Shown: piece after piece, positions 34,161-42,393 of the stretch
How positions within the stretch are numbered: position 1 is the first letter of the stretch
Layout: each line of letters begins with the position of its first letter
DNA from: a bacterium
GTDB taxonomy: Bacteria > Patescibacteria > Microgenomatia > UBA1400 > UBA12108
Reading direction: 5' to 3'
NCBI GenBank assembly: GCA_021788365.1
Contig: JAJYKS010000001.1
Location: 62,001-126,000 of the forward strand
Length of the DNA: 64,000 bases
Made by a program: the position numbers and the translations under genes
Notes under the pieces: generated by a model
What the model was told of the DNA's origin: nothing
What the model saw: only the letters and a program-made list of their open reading frames with translations
Databases searched by the model: none

Positions 34161-34188
34161 ATTGTATCTTATTTGAACAGGTATTCAA
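34161..34188 (-). promoter_or_regulatory. Promoter of the serS leader
   Basis: -35 TTGAAT (34183-34188), 16-bp spacer, -10 TACAAT (34161-34166). Transcription would begin at the first hairpin of the T-box-like leader. Confidence 0.65.
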
Positions 34189-34435
34189 CTATGTATCCAC
34201 CCCGGCTGCTAGGGGAAATAATTTCATTTTGTACACCAACAGTAATGATCTCACCTATATAGGGTGCGATATACGAAGCATCTTCTAGGCCTAAAACCGC
34301 AGCAAAGTTCTCTAAAGTGCGTTGGCTAATGCCCATACCAGATTCTGGGACTAATCTTGTTCCAGGTGCCCAAGCCTCTTTGATTTTTTGTGGGGTAATT
34401 CCACGGGTACTTACAGTCGTTGATGTATAAACCAT
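34169..34435 (-). CDS. Small hypothetical protein
   Basis: 88 residues from the ATG at 34435, which follows TATAAT by 6 nt; the frame is open 12 codons further upstream. The sequence (RGITPQKIKEAWAPGTRLVPESGMG, broken here after ISQ) is compact and soluble with no recognised motif. Its 3' end overlaps the serS promoter. Confidence 0.6.
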   Translation of the reverse strand: MVYTSTTVSTRGITPQKIKEAWAPGTRLVPESGMGISQRTLENFAAVLGLEDASYIAPYIGEIITVGVQNEIISPSSRGGYIVEYLFK

Positions 34436-34500
34436 ATTGCTATTATAGCTATAGGATATTATGTTTGTCAATTAGGGAGAAGGCTTCTTTCAAGAAGTAG

Positions 34501-35058
34501 TCACAGTCCTAGCTCCGGGGCAATGCTTTGCATGGCTGCAAGAACAGAAGGGATGTGTTCCTCCCACAAATCTACGCCAAGCTCACGAGCCCCCTGCTCT
34601 ACTTCCTCGCGATTGACCCCGGCGGCAAACGACTTTTCTTTAAATTTTTTCTTAATGCTCTTTACCTCCACGTCCCCTATCTGGTGACTGGGGCGAACGA
34701 GGGCCACGGTCGTCACGAGGCCGGTAATCTCGTCACAGGCGAAGAGGGCTTTGGCCAGGAGCGACTCGCGGGGGACCCCGGTGTGGTTGCCGTGGCCGAG
34801 GATAGCTTGGATCACGTCTTCGTCTACTCCTCGCTCGCGGAGGATGGGCACGCCTTTGGTGGGGTGCTCGGCAGAGGTCGGGTGGATTTCCCAGTCAAAG
34901 TCGTGGAGGAGGCCAGTGACGCGCCATTTTTCCTCGTTCTCGCCGTACTTTTTGGCGTACGCGGCCATAGCCGCTTCTACTGCAAGCATGTGGCGGACGA
35001 GATTCTCGTTTTTTACGTATTCACGAACGATTTTTAGGGCGTCGTCTCTACTTACCAT
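34501..35058 (-). CDS. HD-domain phosphohydrolase
   Basis: 185 residues. The HD signature appears as VRHMLAVEAAM (first His), GLLHDFDWE (HD pair), AILGHGNHTG and ACDEITG (final Asp). Such proteins hydrolyse phosphate esters of nucleotides or related compounds. Its start overlaps the stop of the four-helix-bundle gene by 11 nt. Confidence 0.85.
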   Translation of the reverse strand: MVSRDDALKIVREYVKNENLVRHMLAVEAAMAAYAKKYGENEEKWRVTGLLHDFDWEIHPTSAEHPTKGVPILRERGVDEDVIQAILGHGNHTGVPRESLLAKALFACDEITGLVTTVALVRPSHQIGDVEVKSIKKKFKEKSFAAGVNREEVEQGARELGVDLWEEHIPSVLAAMQSIAPELGL

Positions 35059-35638
35059 TCTTCCTCCTGTATTCTATTCGCTGATTATACAGCCTCTCAG
35101 TATAGCCACCCTCCCGAATGTGTTTTTGCTCCATGGCGGCAATTTGGCGAGACAACAGGAATGTGGCTTGGTGGCAAAGGGTCAGAAGAAGGTTGGCGGC
35201 AATCTCCGGTTCTCGCGGGAGCGGGAGAAGACTTAGGGTACTTAAGTTACCTAAGTTACTTAAGTGACTTACGAGATTGGCGGTCTTTGACCGCCAATAT
35301 AGAGTTCGTTGATCGGCTTTGTCCCAAACCATCAGATGTCTAACCCTTAAATAATCTTCGTAGTCCTCTATCAGCTCCTCAAGGGAGGCAGACGCCACAT
35401 TAGTTAGCTTTATGGCCATTTTGAGACTAGTTTTCATATCAGCCGAGCCCTCGGCAATATTTTGTTTGCCGCTTCTGGCGGCCTGAATCATTTGGTCGGC
35501 TAGTCTTTTGTCTGGAGCGTAGCCAATATTTCCGTTTAGACGACCATCAAGTATCCATCTTTGACAGAACTCTACCGTTAAATCGTAAATTATCAGAGAG
35601 AAGCGATATGTAAACAAGTCTTTGTAAGACTGTGGCAT
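35048..35638 (-). CDS. Four-helix-bundle protein (S23/IVP-like) with repeat-bearing loop
   Basis: 196 residues. The first 110 residues match the four-helix-bundle family first seen as 23S rRNA intervening-sequence proteins (ADQMIQAARSGKQNIAEGSA; SASLEELIEDYEDYL). A loop near residue 125 is built from an imperfect tandem ACTTAAGTT-type DNA repeat (35238-35275, reading LSNLGNLSTLS). The C-terminal quarter is basic. Role unknown; relatives are frequent in CPR. Confidence 0.8.
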   Translation of the reverse strand: MPQSYKDLFTYRFSLIIYDLTVEFCQRWILDGRLNGNIGYAPDKRLADQMIQAARSGKQNIAEGSADMKTSLKMAIKLTNVASASLEELIEDYEDYLRVRHLMVWDKADQRTLYWRSKTANLVSHLSNLGNLSTLSLLPLPREPEIAANLLLTLCHQATFLLSRQIAAMEQKHIREGGYTERLYNQRIEYRRKNGK

Positions 35639-35652
35639 TGTTTTACTATAAA

Positions 35653-35913
35653 CTATTCACTCAAGTTCTTTTCTAACTGCCGAATTTTCTGGAGACGATA
35701 GTAGTTGCCAACCATGGCATAAAGCCAATATCCAACACTGCACAAACCAAAAATGGCAACGACTGGAATGTAGGAACTAAGATCAAATCCTAAAGCCCCT
35801 AATACAAGTATTATGAGAAGGACGATAATTGTTGTGGCAATAGATTCTAAGGCGTAAATGATTTTGTCTTTCCTAAGTTGATCTATAGTAAATCTTGTTT
35901 CGTCTTTGCTCAT
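35653..35913 (-). CDS. Small two-helix membrane protein
   Basis: 86 residues with transmembrane segments near residues 20-45 and 48-68 and charged ends. Unknown function. It sits between the Nif3-like gene and the four-helix-bundle gene on the same strand. Confidence 0.65.
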   Translation of the reverse strand: MSKDETRFTIDQLRKDKIIYALESIATTIIVLLIILVLGALGFDLSSYIPVVAIFGLCSVGYWLYAMVGNYYRLQKIRQLEKNLSE

Positions 35914-35928
35914 GGATCCCTTCTTTTA

Positions 35929-36717
35929 TTACAGTGAATTTGGAATATCTATGAATTCCACTTCCAGTTTGCTACCAAAATGTTCTTTTAGTTTTTTGCC
36001 TAGTTCTTGGACACCGAACACTTCGGTCGCGTAGTGACCGGCGGCAAAATAGTTGAAACCCATCTCTTTGGCAAAAGCTGGGCCCGGTTCGGCGATCTCC
36101 CCTGCAATATGGAGTTCTATGCCCTTGTCGATGATTTCCCAGATTTCTTTATCATATGGTTTAGCCGCCCCTGTGCACACTCCCAATCGTTTTACTTTAC
36201 TTGGTCCGCCGTATACGGAAAAAACATCATGACTCGTTATATCGGCTAGTTTTTTGGCGATCAACTGAGTGTCAACAGGGTTGTCGAATTCCGCAACCCA
36301 ACCCCAACCGCTCGAATATGGTATTTCTAGACGACGGGCGCCGAGCAATTTTATTAGCGTTGCGTTGTTGCCAAACGCCGGCTGTACATCCAACGAATAA
36401 TGATAGCCGGCAACAGTCAGCTCCTCTGCAAAAATTACCTCCAGCCGCTTTTGTATTGCCGGATGAAGGCGCGAGTACACAAGATTGTGTGAGGTGAGGT
36501 CGAGGCCGTGGTGGAAAATGCAATAATCCGCGTCTGCTTTTACGGCTTCGTCGAGGAAGTCTAGGTTGCACGAGACGCCGAGCGCGATCTTTTTTACTTT
36601 TTCATTTCCGACTACCTGGACGCCATTGCCGTAGATATCTTCGGTTTTCGCGCGCTCGAGGATATCTGCCCCAATAGTCGTTTCGACAAATTTGGTGATT
36701 TCGTCGCGCGTGACCAT
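35929..36717 (-). CDS. Nif3-like dinuclear metal-center protein
   Basis: 262 residues. Metal-binding strings include DYCIFHHGLDLT, GYHYSLDVQPAFGNN and the C-terminal FAAGHYATEVFG, as in Nif3/YbgI proteins (sometimes labelled GTP cyclohydrolase type 2), whose cellular role is uncertain. The ATG at 36717 overlaps the lysS stop by one base (TAATG), indicating translational coupling. Confidence 0.9.
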   Translation of the reverse strand: MVTRDEITKFVETTIGADILERAKTEDIYGNGVQVVGNEKVKKIALGVSCNLDFLDEAVKADADYCIFHHGLDLTSHNLVYSRLHPAIQKRLEVIFAEELTVAGYHYSLDVQPAFGNNATLIKLLGARRLEIPYSSGWGWVAEFDNPVDTQLIAKKLADITSHDVFSVYGGPSKVKRLGVCTGAAKPYDKEIWEIIDKGIELHIAGEIAEPGPAFAKEMGFNYFAAGHYATEVFGVQELGKKLKEHFGSKLEVEFIDIPNSL

Positions 36718-38264
36718 TATTTCTTTACCTTCACCGTCGTAGCGGGATTTTGTGTATGACTATCATGCTTGGACGAGCTCGACTTTTTTTCCTCTGGAAG
36801 ATTATAGATGCGGCGGGTCAAGTCAGAGACGTGCCGGCGGGTCTGGGGGAAAAGTGTCCCTTCGCGCGCGGTAACGTCTTCCAGGAACCAAAATAGTCGT
36901 TCGGAGACACCGAGACCGGAGGTGGGGGGCATGCCGTACTCCAGCATTTCCACGTAGTCTATGTCGAGCATTTGGGCTTCGTCGTCGCCGGCATCTCTGG
37001 CATTTTGCTGCTCCCGGAACCTAGCCAGCTGGTCGGCAGGGTCGTTTAGTTCGCTATAGCCGTTTGAGAGCTCACTGCCGGCGAGGATGATCTGGAACCG
37101 CTCGGTCAATTCGGGATTGTCTGGCATAGACTTGGCAAGCGGTGAGATGAATTTCGGGGTGTGCACGAGAAAGGCGGGGCCGGCGACATCGGCGCGGATT
37201 ATCTTCCACAGATTGTCGACTAGGCGGGCGCGGTTTACCCCGCCATCCAGACGTACCCCGTGCTTCAGGAGTACCTCGACCATCTTTTTATCCGGATCGT
37301 GGAAGATATCTACTCCTAGCCGGTCGAGGATAATCGTGGTGTAGTCTAGCTCCTCCCAAACGCCCCCGAGGTCAAACGTGTGTTTGCCACGGGTGAATTT
37401 CGTGGTGCCATACACTTGCGTTGCCAGTTCGATAAAGAGATTTCTGGTTAGCTCCATGTTGTCTCGATAGTTGGCGTAGGCCCAGTACCACTCCAGTTGG
37501 TAGTATTCCTGCAAGTGTTCGTCGTCTATCCCCTCGTTCCGGAAATTTGGCGCTAAAGTGTAAATTTTCTCGAACCCACCACCTATCAAGCGTTTTTCGT
37601 AGAGCTCAGTTGAGATCCTGAGATAAAATGTTTCGTCCAAGGCATTGTGGTGGGTGACGAATGGCTTGGCGTCAGCGCCGCCGGTCACGTGCTCCAAAAC
37701 CGGTGTCTCCACTTCCATAAAGCCGTTTTTAGCCATGAATAGGCGCGCCACCGCCCAGAACTTGCTCTTCCTAACAAATAGATCACGATGTTCGGGGCTC
37801 AAGATAAGATCAAGGTAGCGGCGGCGGAACATGAGGTCGGGATCCTTTAGTGTCCCCCACGCTTCCGGCAGGGGGCGGAGCGATTTGGTCAGGAGGCGCA
37901 GCGTCTTTACATCTAGCGAGATGGCGCCTGTTTTGGTTTTTATAACTACTCCCTTAGCTTCGACAAAGTCGCCGACATCCAAAAGTGAAAGATCGGGGAA
38001 ACCATAGTCTCCCCGAAGAAACAGTTGGATGCGGCCGGACTGATCCTCGAGATCGGCAAAGGCAATCTTCCCGTGGGAGCGGATGGCGCGAAGGCGGCCA
38101 GCCAGCGAGACTTCTTTGCCTTCCAGCTCTATAAATCGAGCGGCAACCTCGCCGTTTCCGAGGTCTTTATGAGCTTTTGCGGGATAGGGATCCAGTCCCA
38201 GCTCGCGCAATCTCTTGAGCTTTGCTAGTCGTTGGTTTCGTATCTCTTCTAAACGTGATGCCAT
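36717..38264 (-). CDS. lysS: Lysyl-tRNA synthetase, class II
   Basis: 515 residues. OB-fold anticodon-binding domain at residues 50-140 (GRLRAIRSHGKIAFADLEDQ-like), motif 1 near 185 (FMEVETPVLEHVTGGADAKPF, split here as FMEVETPVLE then HVTGGADAKPF), motif 2 NFRNEGIDDEHLQEYYQLEWY-type segment and motif 3 GLGVSERL. The C-terminus extends about 15 residues with Ser/Lys/His-rich sequence. An extended -10 (TGG-TATACT) lies upstream near 38278. Confidence 0.96.
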   Translation of the reverse strand: MASRLEEIRNQRLAKLKRLRELGLDPYPAKAHKDLGNGEVAARFIELEGKEVSLAGRLRAIRSHGKIAFADLEDQSGRIQLFLRGDYGFPDLSLLDVGDFVEAKGVVIKTKTGAISLDVKTLRLLTKSLRPLPEAWGTLKDPDLMFRRRYLDLILSPEHRDLFVRKSKFWAVARLFMAKNGFMEVETPVLEHVTGGADAKPFVTHHNALDETFYLRISTELYEKRLIGGGFEKIYTLAPNFRNEGIDDEHLQEYYQLEWYWAYANYRDNMELTRNLFIELATQVYGTTKFTRGKHTFDLGGVWEELDYTTIILDRLGVDIFHDPDKKMVEVLLKHGVRLDGGVNRARLVDNLWKIIRADVAGPAFLVHTPKFISPLAKSMPDNPELTERFQIILAGSELSNGYSELNDPADQLARFREQQNARDAGDDEAQMLDIDYVEMLEYGMPPTSGLGVSERLFWFLEDVTAREGTLFPQTRRHVSDLTRRIYNLPEEKKSSSSKHDSHTQNPATTVKVKK

Positions 38265-38292
38265 ATTTGTCTTTCGTCAGTATACCAAAACA

Positions 38293-38309
38293 CCCGGCTG
38301 GTAGCCGGG
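38293..38309 (-). terminator. GC-rich hairpin between greA and lysS
   Basis: Perfect 7-bp stem CCCGGCT / AGCCGGG with a 3-nt loop, followed on the minus strand by TGTTTT. It probably ends greA transcription although the T-tract is weak. Confidence 0.5.
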
Positions 38310-38333
38310 GTATACCGATCTACCACGACGTGC

Positions 38334-38804
38334 TTAGTGGATTTTTTTGATCTTGTAGATGACTTTGCCGGCCGGTGCCTCGAACTCTACCGCGTCGCCT
38401 TTTTTCTTGCCGAGGAGTGCCGAACCCAGGGGTGATGTGTGCGAGATGCGCTTTTTCATGGGATCGGCTTCCCACTCACCGACGACTTCGTAGGTCTGTT
38501 CACGACCCCCAACTTCGACGGTTACTTTACAACCAATACCCACCTCGGAGTTGCCATTGTCCTTTTTGACCACGACGGCTTTTTTTACGATCTCCTCGAG
38601 CTCTTCGATGCGACCTTCGATGAAGGACAGCTCCTCCTTGGCGGCGTGGTACTCGGCGTTCTCGGAGAGGTCGCCGAAGTCACGGGCACGTGCAACGCGC
38701 TCAACCGCGGTGGGGAGTTTTTTTTCTTTTAACTCGTCGAGCTCTGCTTGGATTTCGGCCAAGCCGTCGACGGTGAACTGGATTTTGTCGTTTAGTGTCG
38801 TCAT
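38334..38804 (-). CDS. greA: Transcription elongation factor GreA
   Basis: 156 residues, normal length. N-terminal coiled-coil with RVARARDFGDLSENAEYHAA (its acidic tip rescues backtracked RNA polymerase) and the C-terminal domain with SPLGSALLGKKKGD. AGGA lies 4 nt before the ATG. The transcript probably starts near 38844 from an extended -10 (TGC-TATTAT, 38851-38856), and its leader begins with a 6-bp hairpin (38823-38843). Confidence 0.96.
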   Translation of the reverse strand: MTTLNDKIQFTVDGLAEIQAELDELKEKKLPTAVERVARARDFGDLSENAEYHAAKEELSFIEGRIEELEEIVKKAVVVKKDNGNSEVGIGCKVTVEVGGREQTYEVVGEWEADPMKKRISHTSPLGSALLGKKKGDAVEFEAPAGKVIYKIKKIH

Positions 38805-38937
38805 ATATTCCTGTAAAGGATACGCCCTCTATACTGAAGGGCGCCTGAGCATAATAGCAAACCAGGTGGGAGTGTCAATATACCTATAGTACGTATGCTA
38901 ACTAGGAAAATTAGGACAGTGTATATTAAAGGTAAGA

Positions 38938-39360
38938 ATGGCTGCCTACGTTAAAACTTCGGCGGCCGAGGAAGGAGCGCATATGAGCGGATACATCGGC
39001 AATTTGGAGGAGCTTACCAAAAAGAACGGTGACTTCCGCCGCGTACTCTACACCGGGCCACATTGTCAGCTGGTACTTATGGCCTTGCAACCAACCGAGG
39101 AGATTGGTGTAGAGACACATGATACGGTCGACCAATTTTTCCGCATAGAGGAAGGTACTGTGCAGATTGTCATGAATGGGGAAACTGCTACCCTTACATC
39201 GGGCATGGCGGCTATCGTTCCCGCTGGCACGACACACAACGTGATAAACGTATCTGATACTGCTGTTGCACGGCTGTATACCATATATTCTCCCGCAAAC
39301 CACCCTGATCGTGTTGTTCACCACACAAAAGCTGACGCTCTCGCCCATCCGGAGGAGTAA
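38938..39360 (+). CDS. Cupin-domain protein
   Basis: 140 residues from the first ATG, or 125 from an internal ATG at 38983 that has an excellent AAGGAG 5 nt upstream and yields the usual family N-terminus (MSGYIGNLEELTKKNGDFRR). TATATT at 38922-38927 would fit either start. The cupin motifs are EIGVETHDTVDQFFRIEEG and PAGTTHNVIN, giving a small beta-barrel with a metal site of His/Glu residues. Adjacent to and 3 nt from a Nudix gene; a sugar or small-metabolite role is plausible. Confidence 0.85.
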   Translation: MAAYVKTSAAEEGAHMSGYIGNLEELTKKNGDFRRVLYTGPHCQLVLMALQPTEEIGVETHDTVDQFFRIEEGTVQIVMNGETATLTSGMAAIVPAGTTHNVINVSDTAVARLYTIYSPANHPDRVVHHTKADALAHPEE

Positions 39361-39363
39361 CCG

Positions 39364-39795
39364 ATGACTGATCACCAGCACCTTGGTGTAACGGTCGTTG
39401 TCCGTGACTACCAGGGACGAGTCCTTTTAGGTAGGAGGAAAAATAGTTATCACCAGGGATGGTGGGGGATGCCGGGCGGCAGGCTGGAAGTAGGCGAGAC
39501 TCTGATAGACGCTGCACGGCGAGAACTACTCGAGGAGACGGGACTCTCGGCCGAGAAGCTGCTTTATGTGGGGGTGGTGCGGGACGGGCAGGACGGGTAC
39601 GATTTTATTCACTTTACGTTTGTTTGCGAGAGCTACAGCGGTGAGCTCACTCTGAGGGAGCCGGAAAAGTGCGAGGGATGGGAATGGATCGCGCCGGAAA
39701 GCGTGCCGGAGCAGACGCTACGTGCACATGTTGCCGGGCTCGCCCTTGCCGAGCGCCACGCACGGGACGTTGTAGACCTGCCGAAGATGGAATAG
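39364..39795 (+). CDS. Nudix hydrolase
   Basis: 143 residues. A complete Nudix box begins GGRLEVGETLIDAARREL and ends LEETGL (residues 39-62). The preceding LGRRKNSYHQGWWGMPGG resembles nucleotide- or GDP-mannose-type family members. GGAGGAG lies 4 nt before the ATG, inside the end of the cupin gene, so the two are translated together. Confidence 0.88.
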   Translation: MTDHQHLGVTVVVRDYQGRVLLGRRKNSYHQGWWGMPGGRLEVGETLIDAARRELLEETGLSAEKLLYVGVVRDGQDGYDFIHFTFVCESYSGELTLREPEKCEGWEWIAPESVPEQTLRAHVAGLALAERHARDVVDLPKME

Positions 39796-39832
39796 TCTTT
39801 ATTTATATAGGATATTTTGCTACAATGAGTAA

Positions 39833-40054
39833 GTGATTACACCGTCGACGGTTGAACATGAGTGCTCTACGTGTGCCCACTCGCTTAGCTTGCTGGGCGA
39901 GTTGTTTTGTGTTGGTAACGGAGAACTCAATCACACAGAACCACACGTAACATGCCCTCTATGGAAATTGAACTGGCGCAGGCAGCAGTTGCAAGTCATG
40001 GCAGCAGCGAATGCCGGATTGCAACCTACTGAAATAGCTGCGCTAGTTGCTTAG
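39833..40054 (+). CDS. Small Cys-rich protein
   Basis: 73 residues starting with GTG at 39833. The start is supported by an extended -10 (TGC-TACAAT, 39818-39826) ending 6 nt upstream. Four cysteines (CSTC, then one Cys each near residues 26 and 41) could hold a zinc ion or Fe-S cluster. It precedes tRNA-Glu. Confidence 0.6.
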   Translation: MITPSTVEHECSTCAHSLSLLGELFCVGNGELNHTEPHVTCPLWKLNWRRQQLQVMAAANAGLQPTEIAALVA

Positions 40055-40061
40055 TATACGG

Positions 40062-40067
40062 TATAAT
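40062..40067 (+). promoter_or_regulatory. -10 box of tRNA-Glu
   Basis: TATAAT, 10 nt before the first base of the mature tRNA. No clear -35 is seen. Confidence 0.55.
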
Positions 40068-40077
40068 TCGCAGGTAA

Positions 40078-40152
40078 GGCCTCATCGTCTAGCCCGGTCT
40101 AGGACAGCGGGTTCTCATCCCGCTAACTTGGGTTCGAATCCCAATGAGGTCA
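40078..40152 (+). tRNA. tRNA-Glu(CTC)
   Basis: Acceptor stem GGCCTCA / TGAGGTC, anticodon stem GCGGG / CCCGC, loop TTCTCAT with anticodon CTC, T-arm TTGGG-TTCGAAT-CCCAA, discriminator A. CCA is not encoded. The last 15 bases form part of the attachment site of the 17.9-kb element, which leaves the gene intact. Confidence 0.95.
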
Positions 40153-41815
40153 CAAGTAGCGACTGATCACGATTGAACTGCTCATTTAGGGCGATATATT
40201 CGGCTAAATTGGGTGTTCCAGAAATCAGATCGCTGTATGCTGGTGCAGTGTTAAAAAGTAGGCCAAAGTATATGGCTCGATTGATTGGATTTGAGCCTTC
40301 TAACAGCAATTTATCGAGGTGTTCCAGAAAATATTTGATGGTTGCTGCGACTTCTTCTATATTGATATCTTTTTCGGGATCTTGAGCCTTTTTAAGGCTT
40401 AAGTCCTCGATTTGTTTTTCGATCTTGAGGAGATCCTCTTCCATAAACCGGATAGCGGTTTCTGAAGAAAGCATCTTGATTTTGTCGGCAATAAGCCTGG
40501 CCGACGTTTGCAGCTCTAGGATTTTTTGGTCAATATGAAGTTTATCTTTGTTTATCTCAGCCTGCCTTCTATTCCATTCCTTGACAACCTCCTCTTTGAA
40601 CCGCTCGGCATATTTAGGGGTTACATGGAGGCGTTTAACGAAGTTTAAGATCGTTAAATCAAATTCTTTTTTGGATACTCTGAAATAATGACCCCGTTTA
40701 TTACAGTGATAGGCTGGGTAGTATTTTCCCATTTTACCGCGTGAGGCGCTGCCAAATAGAGGTTTTTTGCACTCGGGGCACATAACATAACGTTTATAGG
40801 GAAAATCGGGATTTCGCACACCCTTTTTGACCAAATATCGGGGAGGAATATTGCGATAGATCTTGACGCTATCGTCTTCTTCAACAATCGTTACTTTCCC
40901 GCGGTTGGCCCGGTTAAACATATCGATAGTGACAATCCCGTCGTATTTGCCCTTTACTGGTTGTCCTTGTGTCCATTTCTCGACGTTTATGCCGGCGTAT
41001 ATCGGTCTTTGCAAATAGCGCCAAAGCTGCTTAATATGAAGTTTCTTACCGCCAAGTTTGCCGATTACCTGCTTTTTATCCTCATGAGATCGAATAAGGC
41101 GCGTTCGTGATCGAAAGGCAAGTTTATTCACCTCATCGACTATTTGCTCGTCGGTGAGTGTCCCTTGGATACGCAATTCAAACATTTTTAGTATCCAGTA
41201 GGACTCTTCTGGATGCGGCTTGAGGATTATCCGTTTTCCGTGAGGAGTCTCAACCTTCTCATTAACATAACCAAAAGGCGCCTGACGTGCCCGATACCCA
41301 AGCCTGACGTAGCGGATTTCGGCGCCGATCATCCGACTCATGATATCGCGCATTTCGTCTTTTGCCCGTTCTGCTTCAAGAATTTCTGCTTTTTTGGTAG
41401 GGCTATAAACGCTCCAATTGTATTTGACACCGAGGTGTTCAAGCGTATTTACTTCTTGAGAGCCAATAATTCCGTAGATATCGACGAGTCTGACGCCGTA
41501 ATTCGTCAGCTGCATTTTCAAAAAGTCATAGAAATAGGAGCCTCCGCGAGTGAAACGGTCAATCGATTTGATAATAAAAACATCGATGTGATTCTTGGGA
41601 TTTTTGCAGTAGTCGATGGCCTCCTGGATCGGCTGCTGTTCTTTTGAGGCAGATTCCATAAATACAAAATATTTTTTGATCTGAAGGTTGTGTGTCTCAG
41701 CGAACCGATCAATTTGCTCCTGTTGAGCTTGCGGAGAATCTCCTTGTAAACCCTGTTTGACTGATGAAACGCGGATTGCAGCGACTGCATTTTCCCGCTT
41801 TATTTCCATTTCCAT
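40115..41815 (-). CDS. Large serine recombinase (integrase of the 17.9-kb element)
   Basis: 566 residues. Resolvase domain at residues 8-165 (AAIRVSSVKQGLQGDS with the catalytic Ser, then IKSIDRFTRGG), recombinase domain about 170-290, zinc ribbon CPEC...CNKRGH near 345-375 and a coiled-coil about 400-470. The gene ends inside tRNA-Glu on the opposite strand: its last residues FEPKLAG come from the tRNA. In the excised circle the frame would instead continue WFDGLTIIIPMYPRQV from the other att end. Two candidate ATGs (41815, 41809) exist. Confidence 0.94.
   Translation of the reverse strand: MEMEIKRENAVAAIRVSSVKQGLQGDSPQAQQEQIDRFAETHNLQIKKYFVFMESASKEQQPIQEAIDYCKNPKNHIDVFIIKSIDRFTRGGSYFYDFLKMQLTNYGVRLVDIYGIIGSQEVNTLEHLGVKYNWSVYSPTKKAEILEAERAKDEMRDIMSRMIGAEIRYVRLGYRARQAPFGYVNEKVETPHGKRIILKPHPEESYWILKMFELRIQGTLTDEQIVDEVNKLAFRSRTRLIRSHEDKKQVIGKLGGKKLHIKQLWRYLQRPIYAGINVEKWTQGQPVKGKYDGIVTIDMFNRANRGKVTIVEEDDSVKIYRNIPPRYLVKKGVRNPDFPYKRYVMCPECKKPLFGSASRGKMGKYYPAYHCNKRGHYFRVSKKEFDLTILNFVKRLHVTPKYAERFKEEVVKEWNRRQAEINKDKLHIDQKILELQTSARLIADKIKMLSSETAIRFMEEDLLKIEKQIEDLSLKKAQDPEKDINIEEVAATIKYFLEHLDKLLLEGSNPINRAIYFGLLFNTAPAYSDLISGTPNLAEYIALNEQFNRDQSLLVTSLGFEPKLAG
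40138..40153 (+). repeat. attL: 16-bp direct repeat at tRNA-Glu 3' end
   Basis: ATCCCAATGAGGTCAC, identical to 57999-58014. It covers the 3' side of the T-stem, the acceptor strand, the discriminator base and one further base. Confidence 0.93.
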
Positions 41816-41822
41816 ATCGTTT

Positions 41823-42020
41823 TTAGGTTACTTTTAACGTCCCCTGTCTTTGCATTTCCATGAGCCGGTCGACAATTACATTGGCTAAAATGTGTATCCG
41901 TTCCTGTGTGGAGAGTGATGACGCCACTAAACGTGTAAGATCGGCATTTTTCTTGTTTGCGGATGAAGAAATAGTATATACTTGGGTATTGGAGGCTAAA
42001 AGTTTATCAGTATTAGACAT
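41823..42020 (-). CDS. Small protein paired with the recombinase
   Basis: 65 residues from the ATG at 42020 (a TTG two codons upstream is also possible). Soluble, with a Ser/Asn-rich N-terminus and a C-terminal helix (ERIHILANVIVDRLMEMQRQ). It is 7 nt upstream of the recombinase start and co-oriented, so it may be a directionality or regulatory factor; nothing in the sequence proves that. Confidence 0.6.
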   Translation of the reverse strand: MSNTDKLLASNTQVYTISSSANKKNADLTRLVASSLSTQERIHILANVIVDRLMEMQRQGTLKVT

Positions 42021-42114
42021 AGTCAATGATTATTAACTATCCGTATACTGTTTATTTTAGACTCATCTTTTATGCTTGTCAAGAGCAATTAAGTGATTAA
42101 AGAAAAAAGCAAAT

Positions 42115-42339
42115 ATGTTAGGAAAACACAATCAAAAAGTATTAACCGCTTTAGGAGAAAAGCTAAAAAAGGCTCGTAAGAAGACTGGTTTAACCCAGGA
42201 GAAAGTAGCCGAAAAAGCGGGAATTCACGTCAATTTCTATGCAAGGGTTGAACGGGGTGAAGAAAATCCATCATTTGAGGTGTTAAATAAGATTGCCAAA
42301 ATTTTGAAAGTTAAATCTTCGAATATCCTTCCAATTTAG
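42115..42339 (+). CDS. Xre-family HTH regulator
   Basis: 74 residues consisting of one Cro/CI-type HTH: LGEKLKKARKKTGLTQEKVA, then EKAGIHVNFYARVERGEENPS. No effector domain. It is divergent from the recombinase unit across a 94-bp A/T-rich region, the usual place for the element's control switch. A -35-like TTGTCA lies near 42077. Confidence 0.85.
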   Translation: MLGKHNQKVLTALGEKLKKARKKTGLTQEKVAEKAGIHVNFYARVERGEENPSFEVLNKIAKILKVKSSNILPI

Positions 42340-42393
42340 CTAGTGTTTGATCGATCCTTTTAGTCTTTATTTCTTGTGAGTCTTCAGTTTTTG

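Noticed and set aside
35238..35275. Tandem ACTTAAGTT-like repeats considered as a CRISPR or iteron array
   Set aside because: Units are 8-9 bp, imperfect, without spacers, and lie in frame inside the four-helix-bundle gene.
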